Assembly (NCBI GenBank): GCA_963704545.1
Contig: OY969915.1
Location: forward strand, 1,674,001-1,738,000
Reading direction: 5' to 3'
DNA length: 64,000 nt
From: VRUE01 sp963704545
GTDB taxonomy: Bacteria; Actinomycetota; Thermoleophilia; Solirubrobacterales; 70-9
A program made the translations under genes and the position numbers. The notes beneath the pieces are model-generated. The model saw nothing but the letters and a program-made list of their open reading frames with translations, did no database searches and was not told where the DNA came from. Position 1 is the stretch's first letter. Each line of letters begins with the position of its first letter. Below, one piece after another: positions 49,073-57,052 of this stretch.

Positions 49073-49232
49073 GTGTCCTGAGTCGTAAGTCGTGTGTCGC
49101 ATCCGAGTGGATCGGCGGCCGTGGCAAGGACGCAGGATGCAGCCTTTGCCGGTGGCAAAGGCAAATCCGAGGACACCGCCACGGACGGCGAGACGCCGCC
49201 GGGGCGGCGCAGGACTTACGGCTCAGGACACT
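49072..49232 (-). repeat. Family B composite palindrome, copy 4
   Basis: 161 bp, outer arms AGTGTCCTGAGTCGTAAGTC / GACTTACGGCTCAGGACACT with one mismatch. On the minus strand the core is GTCCTCGG, a 31-nt hairpin (GCCTTTGCCACCGGCAAAGGC), CTGCGTCCT, inside a stem CCGTGGC / GCCACGG. It separates the methyltransferase gene from the lipid-kinase operon on the same strand. Confidence 0.92.
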
Positions 49233-49248
49233 GGATGGACAGCGCGGG

Positions 49249-49773
49249 TCAGTCGGGCCGGCCGAGGCGGCCGACGTAGAAGTTGCCGTTTCCGGCCGCA
49301 CCGGTCCGCGCCGCGACGAAGCCGTGCCTGGCAAGCCCGCGGGCAAGCGACCTGGGTCGTGGCCGCAAGGGCCATCTCGGGCTCTCGGAGTAGATCAGGT
49401 GACCGCCCGGGCCCAGCACCCGCACGACCTCCTTGACCCGCAGGGTTCCACGCTGCTGAACGACGAGGTCGAAGAACTCGTCGGGGTAGGGGAGGGAAGA
49501 GGCCTTGCCCACCTTGAACGCGACCCGGCCCTCGGGGTCGAGGCCGACGCGGGCGGTTGCCCTGCGGACCAGCTCGGCGGACGGGTCGAGCCCGCGCACC
49601 CGTGCCGCCGGGAACTCGCGCGCCAACAGCAGCACGGCCTCGCCGTCGGCGCAGCCGACGACCAGGGCGCGTTCCGGCGGTGGCACGTGGAGCACCGCGG
49701 ACGCCAGTGAGATCAACGACGGAGAGGCCACGACCCCGATGATCGCAAGTGGCCGAGGCAGCCACCCGATCAT
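49249..49773 (-). CDS. Small SAM-dependent methyltransferase
   Basis: 174 aa, class I fold. RALVVGCADGEAVLLLAREF is the SAM motif, VRGLDPSAELVRRA motif II, and EFFDLVVQQRGTLRVKEVVR with LGPGGHLIYSES the following strands. The C-terminal half after the fold is short, so the substrate domain is small; the substrate is unknown. The start is divergent from the cyclophilin gene, with start codons 16 bp apart, and no good -10 is seen for this direction. Confidence 0.8.
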   Translation of the reverse strand: MIGWLPRPLAIIGVVASPSLISLASAVLHVPPPERALVVGCADGEAVLLLAREFPAARVRGLDPSAELVRRATARVGLDPEGRVAFKVGKASSLPYPDEFFDLVVQQRGTLRVKEVVRVLGPGGHLIYSESPRWPLRPRPRSLARGLARHGFVAARTGAAGNGNFYVGRLGRPD

Positions 49774-49774
49774 C

Positions 49775-49780
49775 TAGGCT
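49775..49780 (+). promoter_or_regulatory. -10-like TAGGCT before the cyclophilin gene
   Basis: TANNNT hexamer 9 nt before ATG 49790; no Shine-Dalgarno sequence. Confidence 0.42.
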
Positions 49781-49789
49781 TCCGGCGCG

Positions 49790-50476
49790 ATGGAGGAGCA
49801 GAACGGGTTCGACCGGCGCCTGATCATCCTCGGCGTCTTCGCGCTGATCGCCGTCGGCGTGGTCGCCGCGATCCTGATCGGGCGCAGTGGCGGCGAGGAT
49901 TCCACCACGGCAACGACCGCGAGTACGGACGGCTGCACGGAAGTCGAGGCACCGAAGCCGAAGACGGTCAGCTTCTCGCAGCCGAAGCAGGTGCTGACCA
50001 GGGGCGAGGGGGCGACGGCGGTCGTCGAGACCAGTTGCGGCACCTTCGAGATCGCGCTCGATACCCAGCGCGCACCGAAGACGGCGAACTCCTTCGCCTT
50101 CCTCGCCGAGGAAGGCTTCTACGACGACCTCACCTTCCACCGCGTAGCGCCCGGGTTCGTGATCCAGGGCGGCGATCCGGAAGGCACCGGCACCGGCGGG
50201 CCCGGCTACAGCGTCGACGAGAAGCCGCCTCCGAACCTCGCCTACACCAAGGGCGTCGTGGCGATGGCAAAGAGCTCAGCGGAGCCGCCCGGGCGCTCCG
50301 GCAGCCAGTTCTACGTCGTCACCGCGCCCGACGCGGGGCTGCCACCCGAATACGCCCTGGTCGGCAGGGTCGACGAGGGATACGACGTGGTCGAACGGAT
50401 TGACGCCCTGGGCACTCCCGAAGAAGCGCCGAAGCAGACGGTCCTGATCGAAGCGGTCACGATCGAAAAGGGGTAG
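49790..50476 (+). CDS. Membrane-anchored cyclophilin-type peptidyl-prolyl isomerase
   Basis: 228 aa. A single TM helix at ~10-30 (LIILGVFALIAVGVVAAILI) anchors a Thr/Ser linker and a cyclophilin domain outside the membrane: VVETSCGTFEIALDTQRAPK, FYDDLTFHRVAPGFVIQGGD with the catalytic Arg, GTGTGGPGYSVDEK, AMAKSSAEPPGRSGSQFYVV and YALVGRVDEGYDVVERID. It catalyses prolyl isomerisation of exported proteins. It heads a plus-strand run with Bcp, hydrolase, VKOR and DsbA, several of which deal with protein folding or oxidation. Confidence 0.92.
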   Translation: MEEQNGFDRRLIILGVFALIAVGVVAAILIGRSGGEDSTTATTASTDGCTEVEAPKPKTVSFSQPKQVLTRGEGATAVVETSCGTFEIALDTQRAPKTANSFAFLAEEGFYDDLTFHRVAPGFVIQGGDPEGTGTGGPGYSVDEKPPPNLAYTKGVVAMAKSSAEPPGRSGSQFYVVTAPDAGLPPEYALVGRVDEGYDVVERIDALGTPEEAPKQTVLIEAVTIEKG

Positions 50477-50482
50477 CTGCAC

Positions 50483-50488
50483 TAGGGT
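50483..50488 (+). promoter_or_regulatory. -10-like TAGGGT before the bcp gene
   Basis: TANNNT hexamer 7 nt before ATG 50496; no Shine-Dalgarno sequence. Confidence 0.4.
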
Positions 50489-50495
50489 CAGGGGC

Positions 50496-50996
50496 ATGGC
50501 CAAGGTCGACGTAGGGGACACGGCACCCGACTTCGAGTTGCCGGGTACCGGCGGGCGGACCTTCAGGCTCTCCGAGCACCGCGGCCACAATGTCGTCCTC
50601 GCCTTCTACCCGGGCGACGCGACCAGGGTCTGCACGGCCCAGTTCTGCTCCTACCGCGACGACTCCGAGCGTCTCGACCGGCTCGATGCCGAGGTCGTCG
50701 GGATCTCACCGCAGTCGGTCGACTCGCATGAGCGTTGGGTTGAGGAGCGGGAGCTCAACGTGCCGCTGCTGGCCGACGAGCGGCTCGAGGTGAGCAAGCG
50801 CTACGGCATCACCGCCTGGTTGGGACCGCTCGCCCGCTTCACCGAGCTGAAGGACGTGCCGGGAGGCCGCTACGTGATGCGATCGATATTCGTCATCGAC
50901 CGCGAGGGAATCGTCCGCCACCGACACGTCTCGCGGACGGGGGTGACCTTCCAGTCGGTCGGCGACATCGAGCGCGCTCTCGCCACTCTGGGCTGA
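50496..50996 (+). CDS. bcp: Bcp/PrxQ-type peroxiredoxin
   Basis: 166 aa, thiol peroxidase. Peroxidatic Cys46 and resolving Cys51 are five residues apart in DATRVCTAQFCSYRDD, the atypical 2-Cys arrangement of Bcp. VGDTAPDFELPGTGGRTFRL and FYPGDATRVC match the thioredoxin fold. Compare the 1-Cys AhpE-like protein at 17788-18246. The stop shares one base with the hydrolase ATG. Confidence 0.92.
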   Translation: MAKVDVGDTAPDFELPGTGGRTFRLSEHRGHNVVLAFYPGDATRVCTAQFCSYRDDSERLDRLDAEVVGISPQSVDSHERWVEERELNVPLLADERLEVSKRYGITAWLGPLARFTELKDVPGGRYVMRSIFVIDREGIVRHRHVSRTGVTFQSVGDIERALATLG

Positions 50997-51835
50997 TGCC
51001 CGCGGGAAGCGCCGAGCCGCGTGCGTTCACGGCCGGCGACGAGACCACCATCCGCGGCGAGGCGGCGGGGGAGGGGATGCCGGTCGTCCTCTGTCATGGG
51101 TTGACGGCGACCCGCGGCTCGGTCGTCCACGGATCGCGGGCGCTGGAGCGTGCCGGGCATGCCGTGGTCACGTACGACGCGCGCGGCCATGGCGAGTCCG
51201 ACCCGGCGCATGGGGGCGGGGGTTATGGATACCCGGAGCTGGTGAGCGACCTGGAGGCGGTCGTCGAGTCCCGGGTGGGCGAGGGTCCCTTCCTGCTCGG
51301 CGGCCACTCGATGGGTGCCCACACGGCGATCGCCTACGCCTTGCGCCATCCCGGGCGGCTTGCCGGCCTCCTCGCGATCGGACCGAGCTACCCGGGGTCG
51401 ACGGCCGGCGAGGCGTCGCTCGGCTACTGGGACGGCCTCGCAGGGGCGCTCGAGCGCGACGGCATCGAGGGTTTCGTCGCGTACATCGACCGGCACCAGC
51501 AGATCGACCTCCGCTGGCGCGACTCGGTCCTGCGCTTCACCCGTGAGCGGATGCTGCGCCACCGGCGCCTCGATGCGATCGTTGATGCGCTGCGCCAGGT
51601 CCCGCGCTCAAAGCCGTTCGAGGGCCTGGGGGACCTGGAGTCGATCGAGGTCCCTACGCTGGTCGTGGCGAGCCACGACGCTGCCGATCCAGGTCATCCA
51701 CACGCGGTCGCGGTCACCTATGCCGAGCGGATCCCGCAGGCTCAGCTGATCGGCGAGGCCGCCGGGGAGTCGCCGCTCGCCTGGCAGGGCGGCAAGCTCT
51801 CACGCGCGATCGCCACCTTCGCCAGCCACATCTAG
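50996..51835 (+). CDS. Alpha/beta-fold hydrolase
   Basis: 279 aa. PVVLCHGLTATRGSVVHGS holds the oxyanion region, TYDARGHGESDPA the conserved turn, and GGHSMGAHTAIAYAL the nucleophile elbow with Ser in GHSMG. VPTLVVASHDAADPGHP likely contributes the acid Asp; a C-terminal catalytic His is not obvious (the last His is near the end, ASHI). No signal peptide. The substrate is unknown. It is coupled to bcp by a one-base overlap. Confidence 0.82.
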   Translation: MPAGSAEPRAFTAGDETTIRGEAAGEGMPVVLCHGLTATRGSVVHGSRALERAGHAVVTYDARGHGESDPAHGGGGYGYPELVSDLEAVVESRVGEGPFLLGGHSMGAHTAIAYALRHPGRLAGLLAIGPSYPGSTAGEASLGYWDGLAGALERDGIEGFVAYIDRHQQIDLRWRDSVLRFTRERMLRHRRLDAIVDALRQVPRSKPFEGLGDLESIEVPTLVVASHDAADPGHPHAVAVTYAERIPQAQLIGEAAGESPLAWQGGKLSRAIATFASHI

Positions 51836-51848
51836 AGCCTGACCTCGC

Positions 51849-51895
51849 TTCCGGTGCGACTTATGCCACCCATGGGCACATAAGTCGCACCGGAA
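51849..51895 (+). repeat. Palindrome D5 between hydrolase and VKOR genes
   Basis: 47 bp, arms TTCCGGTGCGACTTATG / CATAAGTCGCACCGGAA, perfect over 17 bp, with a GCCACCCATGGGCA centre. It shares its arm TTCCGGTGCG with D1 (1575-1625) and D6 (53135-53181). Confidence 0.9.
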
Positions 51896-51908
51896 CGGGT
51901 GGTTCCAA

Positions 51909-51914
51909 TAGCGT
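51909..51914 (+). promoter_or_regulatory. -10-like TAGCGT before the VKOR gene
   Basis: TANNNT hexamer 7 nt before ATG 51922; no Shine-Dalgarno sequence. Confidence 0.42.
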
Positions 51915-51921
51915 TGCGGCG

Positions 51922-52353
51922 ATGAGGGCGCCGGCGGAGGGGACGTTGCGGGGGGTTGCGACCTTCCTTGCGACCTTCGGCATCGGCGTCGCCACCTACA
52001 TCGCGATCGCGGAGTCGGGCGGCGGCTCGCCGGTCTGCGTCGCCGGCGGGCACGGGTGCCAGACAGTCGCCGAAAGCTCCTACTCGCACCTGCTGGGGAT
52101 CAACATCGCCGTCTTCGGGATCTTCGGCTACGTATTGCTGCTCGCCGCCGCCCTTCTGCGCGGCGATCTCGCCCGCATGGCCGGCTTCGCGGTTGCACTG
52201 GTCGGCTTCGGCTACAGCCTCTACCTGACCTACCTCGAGGTCTTCACGATCGAAGCGATCTGCCAGTGGTGCGTTGCCAGTGCAGTTTTGATGACCCTGC
52301 TGTTTGCTACGAATTCAGTTCGAATGCTTGCCTACGTGGGGACTGAGCCGTGA
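51922..52353 (+). CDS. Vitamin K epoxide reductase family protein (DsbB functional analogue)
   Basis: 143 aa, about four TM helices. Bacterial VKORs reoxidise periplasmic or extracytoplasmic DsbA and pass electrons to quinone. The loop pair Cys39/Cys46 (CVAGGHGC) and the active CQWC (Cys114, Cys117) are intact, as is SYSHLLGINIAVFGIFGY. It overlaps the DsbA gene by 4 bp, a direct functional pair. Confidence 0.92.
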   Translation: MRAPAEGTLRGVATFLATFGIGVATYIAIAESGGGSPVCVAGGHGCQTVAESSYSHLLGINIAVFGIFGYVLLLAAALLRGDLARMAGFAVALVGFGYSLYLTYLEVFTIEAICQWCVASAVLMTLLFATNSVRMLAYVGTEP

Positions 52354-53078
52354 GCGACCGCCAGGACCAAGAGGCACGCCGGCAGAATCTGATCAAGCTG
52401 GCGAGCGGCATCGCTTTCATCGCGGTGGCCGTCGTCGTCGTGCTGATCGTCGTCAGCCAGAACCAGGGCAGCGATAGCGGTGGCGACAGCAGCGACCTCG
52501 ACGGCATTGCCGAGGTCAAGCAGGAACTCTCCGGCATTCCGCAGGACGGGATGGTCCTCGGCGATCCGCAGGCAAAGGTGACCGTGCTGGAGTTCGCCGA
52601 CCTCCAGTGCCCGGTCTGCAAGGGCTACTCCGAAGAAGTCCTCCCGCAGGTCGTCGAAAACCGGGTCCGCAGCGGCGAAGCGAAGCTGAGCTTCCGCAAC
52701 TACACGATCATCGACGCACAGTCGATCACCGCCGGCGCCGCGGCTATCGCCGCCGGCAAACAGGGCCGGGGCTGGAACTTCGTCGAGCTCTTCTACCGCA
52801 ACCAGGGCATCGAGCACTCGGGCTACGTCACCGACGAGTTCCTCACGGCGATAGCCGAAGGCGCGGGGGTTCCGGACATCGACAAGTGGAATCGTGACCG
52901 GAAAAGCAAAGCCGTGCTCGGCGAAGTCGAAGCATCGACCAAGGAAGCCCAGGAACTCGGCTTCAACGGCACACCTTCGTTCGCGATGGAAGGCCCCGGT
53001 GCCGAGGGGACCGAAGCGCTGGGAACCCCGGAATCGGCCGGCGCCCTCGAATCGGCAATCTCCTCCGCGGCCGGCTAG
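52350..53078 (+). CDS. DsbA-family thiol:disulfide oxidoreductase, membrane-anchored
   Basis: 242 aa from the GTG overlapping the VKOR gene. One TM helix (~16-38, LASGIAFIAVAVVVVLIVVS) anchors a thioredoxin-fold domain outside. VTVLEFADLQCPVCKGYSEE has the redox pair Cys87/Cys90. GFNGTPSFAMEG holds the cis-Pro loop. With VKOR it makes a complete oxidative folding pathway for exported proteins. It ends before a 118-bp gap that holds palindrome D6. Confidence 0.92.
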   Translation: MSDRQDQEARRQNLIKLASGIAFIAVAVVVVLIVVSQNQGSDSGGDSSDLDGIAEVKQELSGIPQDGMVLGDPQAKVTVLEFADLQCPVCKGYSEEVLPQVVENRVRSGEAKLSFRNYTIIDAQSITAGAAAIAAGKQGRGWNFVELFYRNQGIEHSGYVTDEFLTAIAEGAGVPDIDKWNRDRKSKAVLGEVEASTKEAQELGFNGTPSFAMEGPGAEGTEALGTPESAGALESAISSAAG

Positions 53079-53134
53079 GCGCCCAAGTAGACATAACCAC
53101 CATTATCGTGCGTTGAATCCACGCAGGGAGCGGG

Positions 53135-53181
53135 TTCCGGTGCGCCTTTGCCTCCCTATAGGTGGATAAAGCGCACCGGAA
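53135..53181 (+). repeat. Palindrome D6 between the DsbA gene and the convergent methyltransferase gene
   Basis: 47 bp, arms TTCCGGTGCGCCTTT / AAAGCGCACCGGAA with centre CCTCCCTATAGGTGG. Related to D1 and D5 by the arm TTCCGGTGCG. It could terminate both converging transcripts. Confidence 0.88.
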
Positions 53182-53196
53182 GCGATGAGGACGGGC

Positions 53197-53838
53197 CTAT
53201 GCGCTGAGGGTGGCTTGGCCGTGGACGAGGGGCCTGACCAGGGGCGGGGACTTCGGCAGCTCGCCTTTCTCGACTCGCTCGACGGTGAACGGCGCGGCTT
53301 CGATGCTGGCGACGGTATCGCGGTTGCAGTGGCAGCCGTCGCCCAGGAAGCGCCAGGGGCCTTCCAGGCGGTCCTGCCAGCGCGCGAGGCCCGGGTCCTC
53401 AGACCGCACGTGCTCGACGAAGAGCAGCTTGCCGCCCGGTTTCAGCACCCGGGCTGCCTCGTTCAGGGCCGCCCGCGGGTCGGGGACAGTGCAGAGAACC
53501 AGGGTGAAGACGGCGGTGTCGAAGCCGTCGTCCTCGAGCGGGAGGCTGTCGGCGGGTGCCTGGACGACATCGACCGCCCTCCCCCACGTCGCGGTTTTCG
53601 GTCGCAATCTGTTGAGCATGTGCTCGTCGGGCTCGGCGAGCACCAGCTCGGTGACGCCCTCCGGGTAGAGCTCGACGTTGATGCCGGTGCCGGCGCCGAT
53701 GTCGATCGTCCGCCCGCTCGCCGCCGCAAGTGTCTCGCGGCGGATCTCGCGCATGCCGGCCTCCTCGGTCGACTTCATCAGGCTGTCGTAGACGGCCGAG
53801 AAGAACCTTCCCCAGGTGGCGTCGTAGATCCGGCCCAT
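53197..53838 (-). CDS. SAM-dependent methyltransferase (UbiE/Methyltransf_11 type)
   Basis: 213 aa. TIDIGAGTGINVELYP is the SAM motif, LVLAEPDEHMLNRL motif II, FDTAVFTLVLCTVPDPRAAL motif III and RVLKPGGKLLFVEHVRS motif IV. The C-terminus (CHCNRDTVASIEAAPFTVER) is like methyltransferases acting on quinone or lipid intermediates. It is third gene of a minus-strand run after thiolase and SDR (gap 16 nt), so it may act on the same lipid substrate. No direct evidence of substrate. Confidence 0.85.
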   Translation of the reverse strand: MGRIYDATWGRFFSAVYDSLMKSTEEAGMREIRRETLAAASGRTIDIGAGTGINVELYPEGVTELVLAEPDEHMLNRLRPKTATWGRAVDVVQAPADSLPLEDDGFDTAVFTLVLCTVPDPRAALNEAARVLKPGGKLLFVEHVRSEDPGLARWQDRLEGPWRFLGDGCHCNRDTVASIEAAPFTVERVEKGELPKSPPLVRPLVHGQATLSA

Positions 53839-53854
53839 CGGACTCGTACCTGCT

Positions 53855-54745
53855 CTACGCCGCTTCGCGCTCGGCGCTGGGCTGCTCGCTTGCCTCCGAG
53901 CCCTCGTCCGACTTGCTGGCCGCGGCGCGCTCCTCGTAGGCGTGACGGGCGCCGTGGTCGACTTCGGTCATCAGCTTGTCGATCTTCATCAGGCGCCCGA
54001 TCGCCTCGCGCAGGCCGCGCGGGAGCAGCCCGACGAACTTGAACATGGCGCCGTTGGCCCGTGGCACCCAGACGTCGAAGCGCGGGATCTCGAGGGCATC
54101 GACGATCTCGTTGGCGACGTCCTCGGCCTCGACCGGTTTGACGAAGCGCTGGCCGACGCCGGCTGTGAGTTCGGTGTTGACGACGGTCGGCATCACGCAG
54201 CTGACCTCGACCCCGCTGCCGCGCAGTTCCTGGCGCACCGCCTCACTGAGGCCGACGACGGCGTGCTTGGTGGCCGAGTAGGTGGCGATGCCGGGAACGC
54301 CGCCCTTGCCCGCCTGCGAGGCGATGTTGACGATGTGTCCGCCCGCACGCGGGCGCAGCCTTTCGATCCCCAGCTGGGTGCCGACGATGACGCCGTAGAC
54401 GTTGATGTCGAGCTGGCGGCGGACCGAGTCGTCGGCCTCCTCGACCAGCGGCGTCACCGGCATGATCCCGGCGTTGTTGATCAGCACGTCGACGGGGCCG
54501 AGCTCGCGTTCGGCGGCGTCGAGGAAGGCCGTGAAGGAGCCGCGGTCGGTGACGTCGAGCGGCAGCGCGATCGTGCCCCCGCCGAGGCCGGAGGCGGTCT
54601 GTTCGGCCAGCGCGAGGTCGAGGTCCCCGATCGCCACACGGCAGCCCTTGCGGACCAGTGCCGTCGCCGTCGCCTTGCCGATCCCCCGGGCGCCCCCGGT
54701 GATCGCCACGACCTTGCCGCTGAGTGAACGTCGCTCCTTCGCCAT
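53855..54745 (-). CDS. Short-chain dehydrogenase/reductase
   Basis: 296 aa from ATG 54745, with a strong GGAGGAGGAGG Shine-Dalgarno sequence; a longer frame enters the thiolase gene. NAD(P)-binding ITGGARGIGKATATAL, NNAGIMPVTP, and catalytic Ser/YSATK are present. An extended C-terminus (~60 residues after the fold, rich in Glu/Ala) is unusual for classical SDRs. The neighbours suggest lipid or sterol-like metabolism. The substrate is unknown. Confidence 0.87.
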   Translation of the reverse strand: MAKERRSLSGKVVAITGGARGIGKATATALVRKGCRVAIGDLDLALAEQTASGLGGGTIALPLDVTDRGSFTAFLDAAERELGPVDVLINNAGIMPVTPLVEEADDSVRRQLDINVYGVIVGTQLGIERLRPRAGGHIVNIASQAGKGGVPGIATYSATKHAVVGLSEAVRQELRGSGVEVSCVMPTVVNTELTAGVGQRFVKPVEAEDVANEIVDALEIPRFDVWVPRANGAMFKFVGLLPRGLREAIGRLMKIDKLMTEVDHGARHAYEERAAASKSDEGSEASEQPSAEREAA

Positions 54746-54768
54746 CGTGCCCTCCTCCTCCGGTGGCC

Positions 54769-55962
54769 CTAGGCCGCCGGCTTGTAGACGGTGACCACGG
54801 CGGCTCCGCCGAGGCCGATGTTGTGCTGCAGCGCGGTCTTCGCACCCTCCACCTGGCGCTTGTCCGCGGTACCGCGCAGCTGCCAGGTCAACTCCGAGCA
54901 CTGCGCCAGCCCGGTCGCGCCCAGCGGGTGGCCCTTGGAGATCAGCCCGCCCGAGGGGTTGACGACGACCTTGCCGCCGTAGGTGGTCGCTTCTTCGTCG
55001 ACCAGCTTGTGGGCCTCACCCTCGGCGGCGAAGCCGAGCGCTTCGTAGGTGATGAGCTCGTTGGCGCTGAAGCAGTCGTGCAGCTCGCAGACGTCGATTT
55101 CCCCGGCGGCGACCCCGGCCTCGGCGTAGGCCTCGTCCGCCGCCTGCTTCGACATGTCGGCGCCGACGATCTTCATGCAGTCGGCGTCCTCGTCGAAAGT
55201 GGAGCTGAGGTCGGTGACCATCGCCTGCCCGGCGATCTCGATCGCCTGCTCCCAGAGCCCGTGCTCCTCGACGTAGCGCTCGGAGGCGACTATCGCGCAG
55301 GCCGAGCCGTCGGAGGTCGGCGAGCACTGCAGCTTGGTCAGCGGGTCGTGGATCATCTTCGCCGCCTTGATGTCCTCGATCGTGTACTCGTCCTGGAACT
55401 GGGCGTAGGGGTTGTTGACCGAGTGCTTGTGGTTCTTCCACCCGATCCAGGCGTAATGGTCGGGGTTGGAGCCGTACTTCTCCATGTGGTCGCGACCGGC
55501 GTTGCCGAACATCTGCGGCGCCGGCGGAGACTGCTCGGGGTCGCGGATCTCGAACATCCGCATCGCGTGCTTGTCGAGCGCGTTGGTGCGGTCGGTGTAC
55601 TTGACGCCGAGCGAACCGGGCTCCATCTTCTCGAAGCCGACCGCGAGCGCGCAGTCGACGAGGCCGCCCTTGACCGCCTGGCGGGCGAGGAAGAGTGCCG
55701 ATGAGCCGGTTGAGCAGTTGTTGTTGACGTTGACGACCGGGATCCCGGTGAGGCCCAGCTGGTAGAGCGCACGCTGCCCGTAGGTCGAGTCGCCGTAGCA
55801 GTAGCCCGCGTAGGCCTGCTCGACGTCCTCGTAGGGGATGCCGGCGTCGGCGAGCGCCTTCTCCCCCGCCTCCTTGGCCCAGTCCGGATAGTCACCCTCC
55901 TTGCTGCCGGGCTTCTCGAACTTGGTCATCCCGACCCCGATCACGAACGTGCGGTTGCTCAA
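54769..55962 (-). CDS. SCP2-type thiolase (acetyl-CoA acyltransferase-like)
   Basis: 397 aa from TTG 55962, preceded by AGGAG. The thiolase fold shows VIGVGMTKFEKPGS, nucleophile Cys83 in VNNNCSTGSSALFLA, ELHDCFSANELI and NPSGGLISKGHPLGATGLAQ (His of the HPLGATG motif). These are marks of the SCP-x/lipid-transfer subgroup, acting in degradation of long or branched acyl-CoA. The operon with an SDR and a methyltransferase fits lipid modification or breakdown. Divergent from corA. Confidence 0.9.
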   Translation of the reverse strand: MSNRTFVIGVGMTKFEKPGSKEGDYPDWAKEAGEKALADAGIPYEDVEQAYAGYCYGDSTYGQRALYQLGLTGIPVVNVNNNCSTGSSALFLARQAVKGGLVDCALAVGFEKMEPGSLGVKYTDRTNALDKHAMRMFEIRDPEQSPPAPQMFGNAGRDHMEKYGSNPDHYAWIGWKNHKHSVNNPYAQFQDEYTIEDIKAAKMIHDPLTKLQCSPTSDGSACAIVASERYVEEHGLWEQAIEIAGQAMVTDLSSTFDEDADCMKIVGADMSKQAADEAYAEAGVAAGEIDVCELHDCFSANELITYEALGFAAEGEAHKLVDEEATTYGGKVVVNPSGGLISKGHPLGATGLAQCSELTWQLRGTADKRQVEGAKTALQHNIGLGGAAVVTVYKPAA

Positions 55963-56047
55963 AGTCTGCTCCTGTGTCGTCGCCGCGCCCCGCGGGCGAG
56001 TTTGGCTGCCTGGCCAGGAAATCTACCGGTCGGGCCGACCCGGTGGC

Positions 56048-56053
56048 GATACT
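56048..56053 (+). promoter_or_regulatory. -10-like GATACT before corA
   Basis: GATACT, close to TATACT, 7 nt before ATG 56061; no Shine-Dalgarno sequence. Confidence 0.35.
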
Positions 56054-56060
56054 GCGCGGA

Positions 56061-57041
56061 ATGATCGTCGACTGCGCCGTCTACGAGCAGGGGAAACGGC
56101 TCTCCGGCGAGCTCACCCTCGCCCACGCGAGGGCGGCTTCCAGGGACGGGGACGCCTTCGCCTGGCTCGGAGTCGTCGATCCATCCGAGGAGGAGCTGGA
56201 GGCGATCGCGAGGGAGTTCGACCTGCACGAGCTCGCGGTCGAGGACGCGGTCAAGGCTCAGCAGAGGCCAAAGGTCGAGCTCTTCGGCGAGACGCTGCTC
56301 GTCGTCGTCAAGACCGTCTCCCACCCGAGCGGCGCCGAGCACGCCGCGCACGGCATCGAGGCCGGGGAGCTGCTGCTCTTCGTCAACCCCGAGTTCGTCG
56401 TCACCGTCCGCCACGGCAGCGGCGAGCTGGGGTCCGTGCGCAGGCGGGTCGAGAGCCGGCCGGACCTCCTCGCCCACGGCACGGGCGTCGTCCTCTACGC
56501 GATCCTCGACCACGTGGTCGACGGCTACGGCGACGTCGCCCAGACGATCGATGCTGAGATCCAAGCGGTCGAGGGCGAGGTCTTCTCCGCCGAGCGAACC
56601 AACCCGGCCGAGCAGATCTACAAGCTCGAGCGAGAGGTCCTCGACCTCTACCGGGCGACCGGCCCACTGCTGGAGGCCGTCGACCAGATCGAGGAAGGGC
56701 GCTTCGAGGCGATCCCCGGTGAGCTGCACGAGTACTTCCGTGACGTCCACGACCATCTGCAGCGGGTCACCGGCCGGGTCGTGAGCTTCCGCGAGCTACT
56801 CGGCAGCGCCCTGCAGGCCAATCTGACCCAGGTCTCGGTACGCCAGAACGAGGACATGCGGAAGATCTCCGCCTGGGTGGCGATCGCCGCGGTGCCGACC
56901 ATGGTCGCGGGCCTCTACGGGATGAACTTCGACCATATGCCGGAGCTGCACTGGCGCTACGGCTACTTCGCCGTCCTCTCCGTGATCGCCGTCGTCTGCT
57001 TCGCCCTGTACCGGCGCTTCAAGCACGTGGGCTGGCTGTAG
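56061..57041 (+). CDS. corA: CorA-family magnesium/cobalt transporter
   Basis: 326 aa from ATG 56061; an earlier in-frame start overlaps the divergent thiolase leader. Cytoplasmic N-terminal domain (LGVVDPSEEELEAIAREFDL, HELAVEDAVKAQQRPKVELF), a long stalk helix, then two TM helices (WVAIAAVPTMVAGLYGMNF and YGYFAVLSVIAVVCFALY) joined by the loop with the selectivity motif GMNF and MPEL. Pentameric Mg2+ channel. The stop codon TAG is also part of the -10-like element of the next gene. Confidence 0.94.
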   Translation: MIVDCAVYEQGKRLSGELTLAHARAASRDGDAFAWLGVVDPSEEELEAIAREFDLHELAVEDAVKAQQRPKVELFGETLLVVVKTVSHPSGAEHAAHGIEAGELLLFVNPEFVVTVRHGSGELGSVRRRVESRPDLLAHGTGVVLYAILDHVVDGYGDVAQTIDAEIQAVEGEVFSAERTNPAEQIYKLEREVLDLYRATGPLLEAVDQIEEGRFEAIPGELHEYFRDVHDHLQRVTGRVVSFRELLGSALQANLTQVSVRQNEDMRKISAWVAIAAVPTMVAGLYGMNFDHMPELHWRYGYFAVLSVIAVVCFALYRRFKHVGWL

Positions 57042-57044
57042 CCT
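57039..57044 (+). promoter_or_regulatory. -10-like TAGCCT overlapping the corA stop
   Basis: TANNNT hexamer 8 nt before GTG 57053; its TAG is the corA stop codon. Confidence 0.4.
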
Positions 57045-57052
57045 GAAGGGTC

